A DNA stretch of 64,000 nt from Paenibacillus beijingensis (lineage in GTDB: Bacteria > Bacillota > Bacilli > Paenibacillales > Paenibacillaceae), in the NCBI RefSeq assembly GCF_000961095.1, contig NZ_CP011058.1:4721001-4785000 (forward strand), given 5' to 3'. The notes beneath the pieces were generated by a model. That model ran no database searches and was not told the DNA's origin. It worked only from the letters and a program-made list of their open reading frames with translations. This document shows, one piece after another, positions 41,870-51,325 of this stretch. Both the position numbers and the translations under genes were made by a program. The first letter of the stretch is position 1. Each line of letters opens with the position of its first letter.

Positions 41870-44800
41870 ATGGTAGGAGTAAACCGGTTTTTGGCTTGGA
41901 AAAAAACGACAGCCAGCACGCTTGCCGTGACCGTAGTGGCCGCCCAGACATTATTGGGAGCGGGAGCCATACTGGTTCCGGGACAAGCGTCGGCGGAGGA
42001 GGCATCGGCACCGCTTAAAATTCGTATTATGGACACGACCGACGTCCATACGAACGTCATGGATTACGATTATTTCAAAAATGCGCCTTCACTAACAGTC
42101 GGTCTCGACAAAACCGCGACATTAGTCACTTATGCCCGGGAAGAGAACCCCAACTCGCTTTTGTTCGACAATGGCGATTTGCTGCAAGGCACGCCGCTCG
42201 GTACATATATGGCGAAAGTGGACAAGCTGGCTGATCCGGATTCCGTTCACCCGATGTACAAAGCAATGAACTTGATGAAGTACGATGCCGCAACGTTCGG
42301 CAATCATGAATTCAACTACGGATTGGATTTTCTCGACAAGGCGAAAGATAAAGCGCAATTCCCGTACGTGAACGCCAATATTTACAAAGATAACGGCGCT
42401 GACGGAGATTCCAGCAATGATACGGAAAATATGTATACACCTTATATTATCCTTAATAAAACATTTAAGGATGAAGCAGGTAACGACCAACAGGTTAAGG
42501 TTGGCGTCATCGGTCTCGTAACGCCGCAAATTATGGAATGGGACAAAGTGAATCTGCTGGGGAAAGTGACAACGAAAGACATTGCGGAGACGGCCGCCCA
42601 ATTCGTACCGAAGATAAAAGATGAGGGAGCAGACATTGTCGTCGCTTTGGCGCATACGGGCTTTGACGCCGGCGCCGTTTCGGGCGACATGTCGGAGAAC
42701 GCAGTTAATGCGCTGAGCAAAGTGCCCGGTATTGATGCAATCGCGTTTTCTCATACACATAAAGTATTTCCGACCGTAGACGACAAATCTTTGGATGGGT
42801 CGTTTAAAGGAAGCGATGGTAAACTTCTTTCCGTCATCGATAATGTGTATGGCCGTATCAACAACGTTCCTGCTGTCCAAGCCGGATACGGTGGCTCCAA
42901 CTTAGGCATCATCGATTTGACATTAGAGAAGAACAGCGAAAACAAGTGGACCGTTAAAGGTTCGAAGTCCTCTACATTGGCTATTTATGACAAGATTACA
43001 AAGACTTCGCTTGCCGATCCCGATCCGGCCATCGCAGCTGCAGTACAGGCCGAGCATGCGGCAACAATTGCCTACACCGGTCAGGAACTTGGTCAGACGA
43101 CTGCGCCGATCAACAGTTATTTTGCGATGGTACAGGACGACCCGTCCATTCAAATCGTGACAAACGCGCAGAAGTGGTATGTGGAAAAATACATTCAAGA
43201 GAAACTGCCGCAATACAAGGACCTTCCGGTTCTTAGTGTCGGTGCTCCATTCAAAGCGGGACGCAACGGTCCTTCCGAATATACCGATATTGCAGCAGGA
43301 CCGCTGACGATCCGCAGCGCAAGCGATTTGTACCTTTACGACAACACGTTGAAAGCAATTAAACTGAAAGGTTCAACCGTCAAGGAATGGCTTGAAATGT
43401 CCGCGGGAGCTTTTAATCAAATCGATCCGGCAATAACGGACGAACAGCCGCTCCTTAATTCAAAGTTCGCAGTATATAACTTTGATGTAATCGACGGGGT
43501 CACGTACCAAATTGACGTTACGAAGAAGGCAAAATATAACACGGATGGAACAATTAACGATGCAGGTTCCAGCCGGATTGTAAACCTTAAATACAATGGC
43601 CAGCCGGTTGATCCGAATCAGGACTTCATCGTTGTAACGAACAATTACCGGGCCGGCGGCGGAGGTAACTTCCCGGGCGTAAAAGGGTCCGAGCTTGTCG
43701 TTGATTCTCAGGATGAAAACCGTCAAGTACTGATGGATTTCATTGCGGAAGAGAAGTCGATCAATCCTTCGGCCGATGGAAACTGGTCTATTGCTCCTGT
43801 TCAGGGCAGCAACGTAAACGTCACATTTACAAGTGCTCCGGAAGCGGAGAAATACACGGCAGGTACGAACGGGAAAATCACGTTTACCGGGAAGTTCAAC
43901 GATTTGAACTTTGGCATTTTCAATATTGATCTGAATCGTTCAGACATGGACAATTCGATCGACGTTCACATCCTTGGTATTAACGATTTCCACGGCCAGC
44001 TCGATACAACTTCCATTGTGGGGGGCAAACCGGTCGGAACGGCGGCAACGCTGGCTGCATATTTGAAATCGCTGCGTGCGGCATATCCATATTCTCTGCT
44101 TGTTCATAACGGAGATTCCGTCGGTGCTACGGCGCCGGTGTCGTCGCTGGAACGTGATGAGCCGACACTGGAATGGATGAACATGATGAAATTCGACGTT
44201 GGCACGCTCGGCAACCACGAGTTTGACCAAGGCGTGGCAGCGTTGAAAGCACAGCTTTACGGCGGAAAAGATCCGAAAAATGAGGCAATCGTTCATAAGG
44301 GAGTAGACTTCCCTTACGTCAATGCTAACGTCGTCGACGAGAAAACGAACGAGCCGATTATCGAGCCTTATGTCATTAAAGAAATCGGCGGCGTTAAAAT
44401 CGGCTTTATCGGCGTCGTCACGATGGCTACCGTTACAAAGGTATCGCCGGAAGGTCTGAAAGGCGTGAAGCTGGTAGAGCAGGCGCCTGTCGTCAACAAA
44501 GCGGTCGAAGAACTGAAAGCGAAAGGCGTAAAAACGATTGTCGTACTGGCGCACGATCCGGCCACGACAAGAGGGGATGCAACGACCGGCGAAGCTGCCG
44601 ATCTTGCCAAAGCGATCGATCCGGAAGTCGATGTGGTGCTTGCCGGAGACAATCACGCGATGGCTAACGGCATCGTGAACGGAAAGCTTGTTGTTCAGGC
44701 TTACTCCTACGGAACGGCGTTTGAAGACGTCAAGCTAACGATCGATAAAACGACAGGTGACGTTATAAGCAAATCGGCCGTCGTAACGACAACTTTCCAA

Positions 44801-46675
44801 GACGGCGTAACGCCGGATGCCGAATCGGTGGCGCTTGTAAACAAATATTTGGACAAGCATCCCGAGCTGAAACAACCGGTCGGCACAACGGACGGAACGA
44901 TTACCAGAAAGGATGCTTACATCCAGGAATCTTCGCTCGGCAACCTTATTGCCGATGCGATGAGAACCGCATTCCCGGGATCGGACTTTGCGTTCATGAA
45001 TCCGGGCGGAATTCGTGCCGATCTTCCAACGGGCAATGTAACGTTCGGGGATTTGGCTAAAATTCAACCGTTCGGCAATACGCTCGTGAAGCTGACGCTC
45101 ACCGGCAAACAGATCCGTACGCTGCTGCAGCAGCAGTGGGGAACGAAGGCCGACGGTACGCCGGATACGAAGACGCTGCAAATTTCCGGACTGAAATATA
45201 CCGCTTATATGAAGAGCCCGGTCAATGACCGTGTTGACGCGCTGACCAAAAGCGACGGCACACCGATCTATGACGACCAATATTATACGGCTGTCGTCAA
45301 CAACTTTATGGCTGCCGGCGGGGACAATTACAAGGTGCTGACGGAAGCCAAAGAAGCCGTTGTCGGACCTAACGATCTCGACGTGTTTTACGATTATATT
45401 AAAAACACTTTTAAAGGCGGCAAAATTACAGCTCCGATTGAAGGACGCATCACAAATAAAGATGAAGAAAAGCCAGCACCTTCATCCACATATACGCCTA
45501 GTGCACCAACCGTGCCGGTCACACCGCCGGCAGGAGCCGTGTTCTCGGAAAAAGATATTCCAAAACCGGTTGACGGCGTCGTTACGCTCGATGTGAAGTT
45601 CCCGCAAGGGGCGAACGACGGAAGCATTTCGCTGCCGCGGAGCATTTCAGATCTTGTCGGCAAAGGCGGCAAGCTGAAATTAAACATCGGCAGTGTAACG
45701 GTTGCGGTGCCGGCTTCGGTGCTGGCGAAAGCGGCCGAACTTGCTCCTGCTGATAAAGCGACTGGCTCCATCCTGACTTTCACAACTGCAGGGTTGGCGG
45801 CCGATGCCGTTTCGAAGCTGACGACTGCCGCTTCCACGAGCAACGTTGCCGTGAAGGGCGCGGGAGCCGTAACCCAATTGGCATTGTCGGTTAACGCTGC
45901 GGATGGAACGGTAATCGGGAATGTGTATTCATTCGGCGAACCGCTGTCCGTTTCCGTCAAGCTTGATTCTTTCGCAGATGCGAAGCTGGCCGGTATTTAC
46001 CGCATCGGCGACAAGGGCGAGCTGACTTATATCAAAGCGAAGTTGAATGACGGCATTCTGACTGCATCCGTGACGGAGCCGGGAACGTACGGCGCGCTGA
46101 CCTATGATAAAACGTACCGCGACGTTTCAGCCTCGCATTGGGCGTATCAAATTATTAAGGAACTGACGGCGAAGCATCTCGTTCAAGGAATGACTGCGAA
46201 CAACTTCTCGCCTCAGAAGCCGGTAACACGCGCCGAATTTGTCAATATGCTGGTGAATGAATTCGGGTTGAAAGCTTCATCCTCGCCTGCTCCATTCACG
46301 GATGTGCAAGCGGGAAGCTGGTATTCAAGCGCAGTTAATGCCGCATACAGCAGCGGGCTCATTCTCGGAAGCGGCACTGGCAGCTTCAACCCGAATGAGG
46401 TTCTAACCCGCGAGCAAATGGCGGTTATGCTGCACCGGATTCCGGCTCTGGCTTCCGGCAAGTCCGGATTGCCAGGATTCAAAGATGCCGGCGGCATCAG
46501 CAGCTGGGCGAAAGCTTCAGTTGATGTTATCGCCGGGGCTGGTATCATGCAAGGACGCGGGGCTGAGCTGTTTGCTCCCAAAGCGGTTACAACACGAGCC
46601 GAGGCAGTAAAAGTTCTGGCCAACCTGCTCGTAACGGCCGATAACGGCGGCGGCTTTACCATAAGCGCCAATTAA
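41870..46675 (+). CDS. S-layer-anchored bifunctional 5'-nucleotidase / 2',3'-cyclic phosphodiesterase
   Basis: This 1601-residue secreted protein has a signal peptide (TTASTLAVTVVAAQTLLGAG, cleavage near SAEEA). Two complete metallophosphoesterase-plus-5'-nucleotidase_C modules follow. The first has MDTTDVHTNVMDYDYF, NGDLLQGTP and FGNHEFNYG; the second, from about residue 700, has GINDFHGQLD, HNGDSVGATAP and GTLGNHEFDQG with FMNPGGIRADLPTG. A proline-rich linker and a beta domain follow. Three SLH repeats at the C-terminus (FSPQKPVTRAEFVNML, FNPNEVLTREQMAVML, FAPKAVTTRAEAVKVL) anchor it to the wall polymer. It should scavenge nucleosides and phosphate outside the cell. ATG 41870 follows AGAGAGGGTGG. 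Confidence 0.95.
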   Translation: MVGVNRFLAWKKTTASTLAVTVVAAQTLLGAGAILVPGQASAEEASAPLKIRIMDTTDVHTNVMDYDYFKNAPSLTVGLDKTATLVTYAREENPNSLLFDNGDLLQGTPLGTYMAKVDKLADPDSVHPMYKAMNLMKYDAATFGNHEFNYGLDFLDKAKDKAQFPYVNANIYKDNGADGDSSNDTENMYTPYIILNKTFKDEAGNDQQVKVGVIGLVTPQIMEWDKVNLLGKVTTKDIAETAAQFVPKIKDEGADIVVALAHTGFDAGAVSGDMSENAVNALSKVPGIDAIAFSHTHKVFPTVDDKSLDGSFKGSDGKLLSVIDNVYGRINNVPAVQAGYGGSNLGIIDLTLEKNSENKWTVKGSKSSTLAIYDKITKTSLADPDPAIAAAVQAEHAATIAYTGQELGQTTAPINSYFAMVQDDPSIQIVTNAQKWYVEKYIQEKLPQYKDLPVLSVGAPFKAGRNGPSEYTDIAAGPLTIRSASDLYLYDNTLKAIKLKGSTVKEWLEMSAGAFNQIDPAITDEQPLLNSKFAVYNFDVIDGVTYQIDVTKKAKYNTDGTINDAGSSRIVNLKYNGQPVDPNQDFIVVTNNYRAGGGGNFPGVKGSELVVDSQDENRQVLMDFIAEEKSINPSADGNWSIAPVQGSNVNVTFTSAPEAEKYTAGTNGKITFTGKFNDLNFGIFNIDLNRSDMDNSIDVHILGINDFHGQLDTTSIVGGKPVGTAATLAAYLKSLRAAYPYSLLVHNGDSVGATAPVSSLERDEPTLEWMNMMKFDVGTLGNHEFDQGVAALKAQLYGGKDPKNEAIVHKGVDFPYVNANVVDEKTNEPIIEPYVIKEIGGVKIGFIGVVTMATVTKVSPEGLKGVKLVEQAPVVNKAVEELKAKGVKTIVVLAHDPATTRGDATTGEAADLAKAIDPEVDVVLAGDNHAMANGIVNGKLVVQAYSYGTAFEDVKLTIDKTTGDVISKSAVVTTTFQDGVTPDAESVALVNKYLDKHPELKQPVGTTDGTITRKDAYIQESSLGNLIADAMRTAFPGSDFAFMNPGGIRADLPTGNVTFGDLAKIQPFGNTLVKLTLTGKQIRTLLQQQWGTKADGTPDTKTLQISGLKYTAYMKSPVNDRVDALTKSDGTPIYDDQYYTAVVNNFMAAGGDNYKVLTEAKEAVVGPNDLDVFYDYIKNTFKGGKITAPIEGRITNKDEEKPAPSSTYTPSAPTVPVTPPAGAVFSEKDIPKPVDGVVTLDVKFPQGANDGSISLPRSISDLVGKGGKLKLNIGSVTVAVPASVLAKAAELAPADKATGSILTFTTAGLAADAVSKLTTAASTSNVAVKGAGAVTQLALSVNAADGTVIGNVYSFGEPLSVSVKLDSFADAKLAGIYRIGDKGELTYIKAKLNDGILTASVTEPGTYGALTYDKTYRDVSASHWAYQIIKELTAKHLVQGMTANNFSPQKPVTRAEFVNMLVNEFGLKASSSPAPFTDVQAGSWYSSAVNAAYSSGLILGSGTGSFNPNEVLTREQMAVMLHRIPALASGKSGLPGFKDAGGISSWAKASVDVIAGAGIMQGRGAELFAPKAVTTRAEAVKVLANLLVTADNGGGFTISAN

Positions 46676-46750
46676 TCGGTAGCAATGCCGATGAAATGAG
46701 TTTTCGCTCCGGGTGAAAGCTCATCGATTCAAGCAGAACATAACAAAAGC

Positions 46751-46802
46751 AAAAAATCCGCCCCTGCGTCATAGGTTCAGACGCAGCGGACGGATTTTTT
46801 TT
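46751..46802. terminator. bidirectional terminator
   Basis: AAAAAATCCG...CCCTGCGTC and GACGCAGCGG...CGGATTTTTT form a long stem with A- and T-runs on its two sides. It lies between the nucleotidase and the convergent helD gene. Confidence 0.85.
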
Positions 46803-46945
46803 GTTTCCGTAAAAATCAAGAGGTTACAGCAGAAAGATGGCGACGACGCTCGTTGCGCCAAATCAAGCAGGACCGGCTTCAAATTTCGCCGGGCGAGCTC
46901 AAACCGATCGACGCCGCAGATGGCTGCCACCGGAATAAGCGCCCA

Positions 46946-49345
46946 TCACTTCAACATAGGGTTGGCGGGCAGTGTAACGCTGTCGTACAGAGAGCTGTCG
47001 ACATCGGCTGCAAGACGGGTTAATTCGCCGGCCGTATACAGACGAAGCCGGTGCATCGCCCGTGTGCATGCCGTGTAAAACAACTTGCGGAGCCCTTCGT
47101 CGTCATATGCGGCAGCGGATGCGTCATAGATGAGGACGGCATCAAATTCCACACCTTTGGCCAAATAGGCGGGGATGATAACGAAACCTCCGCTAAAGGT
47201 CGGCGTTTCCCGCGTTACGAGCTTGATCGCATCCAAGCCGGGACGATTACGCAGTTCTTCGAAAGCGGCCGCGCTTTCGGTGGCCGATTTGCATATAACC
47301 GCAATGGAATGAAAGCCCTCATCGTTCAATTTCAGTATATCCAGTCTTATTTGTTCGAGGCGGTCACTCCCGCTTTCTGCAAAGACGATAACCGGTTTGC
47401 CGCCGTCGCGCTGAAACGGTTCGATCGCTTCGCCTCCCGGGAGCATCGCTCGCGTAAATTCCACGATTTCGCGGGTGGACCGGTAGCTGCGCGTCAGAAC
47501 GATGTTTTCCGTCTCCACCTCGCCGTAAAGCCGGAGAAGGGCGGAGCTGCCGACGAGTGTCGTGGAATGAGGAAAAATTCCTTGGTTGAAATCGCCCAGC
47601 GCCGTCATCCGGCTGAACGGGAAGAGCCGTTTCAAAAATTCGAACTGGAACGGCGAATAATCCTGTGCTTCATCGATTAACACATAGCGGATGTTCGTAT
47701 TGCTGTTGAACCCTTCCACCAGTTCCCGCAAATATAACAACGGCGCAGCATCCTCATAAGGCAGTTCCTTCGATCCGAGCCGCTCTTTCGTATAAGCGCA
47801 AATTTCGTTCCACCGGCCAGGGAGACTGCGACCTTCAGTTCCGTCTTCGTTAAGTTCCAGGGTTTGATCGGGAACGGGGGAGAACAGCCGCAAATAGAGT
47901 CCGGTATAATCGATAAAGGCGAGTCTTTTGATTCTTCGGCGCAGCGGCTTAAAATGATGACGTACAATGACTTCGCGCAGCATTTGTTCTTCCTGCAGGG
48001 CATCATCGAAGGCGGGATCATGGCCGCCCTGGCGTTTGCGCATCTGAACGTAAGCACGCTGATACTGCTCGTTATCCAAATAATCCATTTCATCCCGTAC
48101 CCAATCCGCCGAACGTTCCGCCACCTCGAACCGTTTCAGCTCCGCAAGCAGCCATTCTTTCATCAGCTCGACCCGGTTCGGGAGCCGGATGGATGCGTCA
48201 TAGCTGTAAAACTTTGCACGCATTTCTTCCTGAGTAATGAGCGTTCGACTGCGGAAACGCACGCTTTTGAACATCATGCCCGACTTCTCGAGCTGCTTGC
48301 CGAAGCGGAGCATATCATCCAGAAACAGTTCCGAGTTTTTGTAGCGGATGCCGCTCATGCGCGCCTCGTAACCGGGATCGTTGTGCCCGTTTAGCCGGTA
48401 CTCCATTTGCTGGAACGGGTCTTCGATTTGAAACTGCTTGCCGAGCCTGTGTTCCAAGTAATCTTGGAACGTCGTCTGCCGGATATTTTCCTCCCCAAGC
48501 TCCGGCAGGACGGAAGAGATGTAGCTGTTGAACATCGGGTTCGGCGAAAAAAGCACCATCCGGTCGGCGCTTAAGTGTTCCCGGTGCTTATACAGCAAGT
48601 AAGCGACGCGCTGCAGCGCAGCCGACGTTTTTCCGCTTCCTGCCGCGCCTTGTACGACCAGCAGCTTGCTCCGGTCATTCCGTATAATGCGGTTCTGCTC
48701 CTGCTGGATCGTGGCGACGATGGACTGCATCTGGGTCCCGGCGCTTTTGCCAAGCACCTGCTGCAGCAGCTCATCGCCGATCGTGACGCCGGTATCGAAC
48801 ATCGCTTTGAGCTCGCCGTCCCGAATCAAATACTGTCTTTTCAACGTGATTTCGCCGCCGATTGTGCCTGAAGGCGTTTCATAACGGGCGGGTCCCGGCG
48901 GATAGTCGTAATAGAGGCTCGCTACCGGAGTGCGCCAATCGTAAACGAGAAACGTATCGTCCTCCTCGTTATAAAACGACGAAACGCCGATATAAATCTG
49001 CTCTGGCGACGGATCGCCTTTTTCTTTGAAGTCGATTCGCCCGAAATAGGGCGATGGAAGGAGGCGTTTCATGCTTTTAAGCTGCGCCTGCAAATGGCGG
49101 TGACTTCGTTCGCGTTCGGACAAAATTTCCGCCTGCTGCTTCATGCTGATTGCCGTTTCCAATTGATCGTCGCTGTTGGCGATATTTACGGTAACATCAT
49201 CCCAAAAGTTCGTGCGAATATCGACCACTTGAGCACGCAGGTCCGATACTTCCGGCTCATTTTTCTCAATTTGTTTCTGCAATAGCCGTCGGACCCGTTC
49301 GATCCGCTGCTGTTCCTGCTGTCGATCCTGCTCCGAAATACTCAT
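46946..49345 (-). CDS. helD: RNA polymerase recycling motor HelD
   Basis: This 799-residue SF1 helicase-like ATPase is of full HelD length. The N-terminal antiparallel coiled-coil arm (DRQQEQQRIERVRRLLQKQI and beyond) enters the RNA polymerase secondary channel in characterised homologues. YFGRIDFKEKG and Walker A GAAGSGKTSAALQRVAYLLY follow. The long middle insertion is followed by LIDEAQDYSPFQFEFL (Walker B), YRSTREIVEFTRAML and LFYTACTRAMHRLRLY. AAGGAGG precedes ATG 49345. This form keeps the complete arm and clamp regions, unlike the shorter paralogue at 25162, and is the better candidate for the housekeeping HelD. Confidence 0.92.
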   Translation of the reverse strand: MSISEQDRQQEQQRIERVRRLLQKQIEKNEPEVSDLRAQVVDIRTNFWDDVTVNIANSDDQLETAISMKQQAEILSERERSHRHLQAQLKSMKRLLPSPYFGRIDFKEKGDPSPEQIYIGVSSFYNEEDDTFLVYDWRTPVASLYYDYPPGPARYETPSGTIGGEITLKRQYLIRDGELKAMFDTGVTIGDELLQQVLGKSAGTQMQSIVATIQQEQNRIIRNDRSKLLVVQGAAGSGKTSAALQRVAYLLYKHREHLSADRMVLFSPNPMFNSYISSVLPELGEENIRQTTFQDYLEHRLGKQFQIEDPFQQMEYRLNGHNDPGYEARMSGIRYKNSELFLDDMLRFGKQLEKSGMMFKSVRFRSRTLITQEEMRAKFYSYDASIRLPNRVELMKEWLLAELKRFEVAERSADWVRDEMDYLDNEQYQRAYVQMRKRQGGHDPAFDDALQEEQMLREVIVRHHFKPLRRRIKRLAFIDYTGLYLRLFSPVPDQTLELNEDGTEGRSLPGRWNEICAYTKERLGSKELPYEDAAPLLYLRELVEGFNSNTNIRYVLIDEAQDYSPFQFEFLKRLFPFSRMTALGDFNQGIFPHSTTLVGSSALLRLYGEVETENIVLTRSYRSTREIVEFTRAMLPGGEAIEPFQRDGGKPVIVFAESGSDRLEQIRLDILKLNDEGFHSIAVICKSATESAAAFEELRNRPGLDAIKLVTRETPTFSGGFVIIPAYLAKGVEFDAVLIYDASAAAYDDEGLRKLFYTACTRAMHRLRLYTAGELTRLAADVDSSLYDSVTLPANPMLK

Positions 49346-49381
49346 CGAAATTCCTCCTTACCGTTGTTCCCCCAGATGGTG

Positions 49382-49410
49382 TTGACAAGAATGGGACTTG
49401 GTGATATAAT
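49382..49410 (+). promoter_or_regulatory. consensus sigma-A promoter
   Basis: TTGACA (49382-49387) and TATAAT (49405-49410) are perfect hexamers at 17-base spacing. It points to the germination operon, yet a terminator stands in between (49515-49547). It may drive a short RNA or an attenuated leader. Confidence 0.8.
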
Positions 49411-49416
49411 TATTAT

Positions 49417-49547
49417 GAGATATAATTGTTTAAAATCCTAAGTTTGACATATAAGTTGATTTTACCATTTCATAGTTCCATTTGCAACGTTGAATATATT
49501 GGAGTCTCTCAGGAAACAGGTCGACCGATGGTCGGCCTGTTTTTTTG
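49417..49547 (+). ncRNA. candidate small RNA or attenuated leader
   Basis: A transcript from the 49382 promoter would be about 130 bases and would end at a strong hairpin plus T-run. No open frame with a ribosome site lies inside it. It could be an independent small RNA, or a leader that limits vegetative read-through into the spore-germination operon. Only promoter and terminator support it. Confidence 0.4.
49515..49547 (+). terminator. intrinsic terminator upstream of the ger operon
   Basis: AACAGGTCGACC and GGTCGGCCTGTT (49530-49541) pair with one mismatch over a GAT loop and are followed by TTTTTT. Confidence 0.85.
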
Positions 49548-49638
49548 GCATTCCTGCCGGGTATGCGTTTATATCTTGCATAATACGTAAGGGAGCAGGG
49601 GAAAATGGCAGTAATAAATTACACTTCGGGTGGTCTCC

Positions 49639-51225
49639 ATGCTGATAAACCGTATCATTAAATTTTTTTATCAAAAACAAAACGCACAAGACGATCCCGG
49701 TGAAGGAACAGAATCGCCTGAACCGGTCGCCTGCAGCCTGCAGCAAAATTTGGACACGATCAAAAAGCTGACGGGAAGCAGCTCGGACATTATCATCCGC
49801 AAAGTACAACGAAATCACAGCCTGCAGATGGCTGTTGTTTATATTGAGGGGCTTACCGACAACGCAATAATTAATCAGCACATTTTGAATCCGATCATAA
49901 ACGGTGAACAAGACATCTCCGTTTACGCCGATTCGTCTCCCGATTCTTTCCCTGTCATTCAAAATCAAGTGATCCCTATAGGCGGAACGAATAAGGTTCA
50001 AGACATCAAAGCGATCATTGCCGCTTTATTTAACGGTTTTGCCGTTATTCTCGCCGAAGGATGGAACGAAGGTTTATCCGCCGCAGCGTCCAAACGGATG
50101 CAAAGGGGAGTGGAGGAACCGACATCGCAAACGGTGATCCGAGGGCCGAAAGAAGGTTTTACGGAAAATATCGGCACCAATGTGGCGCTGCTCAGGCATC
50201 GGATCAAAAGCCCGAAACTGTGGAAGATCGACCGCACAATCGGAACACTCACCCAAACTTCCGTCAGTGTCATGTACATAGAGGGCGTTGCCACAGAATC
50301 GGTGTTAAAAGAGGTGCTCCAAAGGCTGGACGGTATTAAAACGGACAGCATTCTCGAAGGCGGATATCTGGAGGAATTTATCCAGGACCACACGTTCACT
50401 CCGTTCCCGACGATTATCAACACGGAGCGTCCCGATTCGGCGGCTGCTGCCTTATTGGAAGGACAGGTTATCGTGCTCGTTGACGGTTCGCCGTTTGTGC
50501 TGATCCTCCCGATAACCTTTTTCAAATTTTTTATTGCCAGTGAAGACTATTATCAAAGATTCGATATTTCAACCTTTTTGCGCCTTATTCGTTTCGCCTC
50601 GTTTGCATTATCGATGCTGTTGCCTTCCCTGTATGTCGCCGTGACGACATTCCATCAGGAGATGCTGCCGTCGACGCTGCTCTACAGTTTGGCTGTACAG
50701 CGGGAAGGCGTTCCCTTGCCGGCGCTGTTTGAAGCCATCTTGATGGAGCTTACGTTTGAGATCTTAAGGGAAGCGGGTATTCGGATGCCAAGAGCGATCG
50801 GTCCCGCAATTTCGATTGTAGGTGCGCTTGTACTCGGACAAGCGGCGGTTCAGGCGGGGCTGGTATCGGCGGCAATGGTCATCGTCGTCGCCTTGACGGC
50901 GATTTCCAATTTCGTCGTGCCGCAATTCAATATGGCGATTGCAGCGAGGCTCCTGCGTTTTGTGCTGATGCTCTCTGCCGGCACATTGGGGCTGTTCGGG
51001 ATTATGTCATGTTTGATTTTTCTGCTGATTCATATGGCAAGTCTTCGTTCATTCGGAATTCCGTATATGACTCCCGTCGCTCCAATGATACCCGCCAATA
51101 TGAAAGACATTTTCGTCCGGGTGCCTTGGTGGATGATGTCGACGAGACCGAAGCTCTTCGCTCCGAAAAACAACGTTCGGCAAAGTGCGAATTTACGGCC
51201 TACGCACAAAAAGCGGAACGATTAA
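49639..51225 (+). CDS. gerA: spore germination protein, GerA family (A subunit)
   Basis: This 528-residue subunit of a nutrient germinant receptor sits in the spore inner membrane. The N-terminal hydrophilic domain has LTGSSSDIIIRKVQ, VVYIEGLTDNAIINQHIL and SVMYIEGVATESVLKEVLQR, all typical of GerA. A membrane domain of about five helices follows, with LLPSLYVAVTTFHQEMLPST and GAIRMPRAIGP-like residues (GIRMPRAIGPAISIVGALVL). ATG 49639 has a modest GGGTGG site. It heads an A-C-B-B operon. Such operons are normally transcribed in the forespore by sigma-G; I did not identify that promoter with confidence. Confidence 0.93.
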   Translation: MLINRIIKFFYQKQNAQDDPGEGTESPEPVACSLQQNLDTIKKLTGSSSDIIIRKVQRNHSLQMAVVYIEGLTDNAIINQHILNPIINGEQDISVYADSSPDSFPVIQNQVIPIGGTNKVQDIKAIIAALFNGFAVILAEGWNEGLSAAASKRMQRGVEEPTSQTVIRGPKEGFTENIGTNVALLRHRIKSPKLWKIDRTIGTLTQTSVSVMYIEGVATESVLKEVLQRLDGIKTDSILEGGYLEEFIQDHTFTPFPTIINTERPDSAAAALLEGQVIVLVDGSPFVLILPITFFKFFIASEDYYQRFDISTFLRLIRFASFALSMLLPSLYVAVTTFHQEMLPSTLLYSLAVQREGVPLPALFEAILMELTFEILREAGIRMPRAIGPAISIVGALVLGQAAVQAGLVSAAMVIVVALTAISNFVVPQFNMAIAARLLRFVLMLSAGTLGLFGIMSCLIFLLIHMASLRSFGIPYMTPVAPMIPANMKDIFVRVPWWMMSTRPKLFAPKNNVRQSANLRPTHKKRND

Positions 51226-51325
51226 CCGTCTAACGGTTTCCTGGCGAAAAGACGGCGTTACAACCTTTACGCTAGAAAACTTGTACGCATTGGAAAAAGG
51301 TCGCACAGCCGGAGGGGGACAATCG

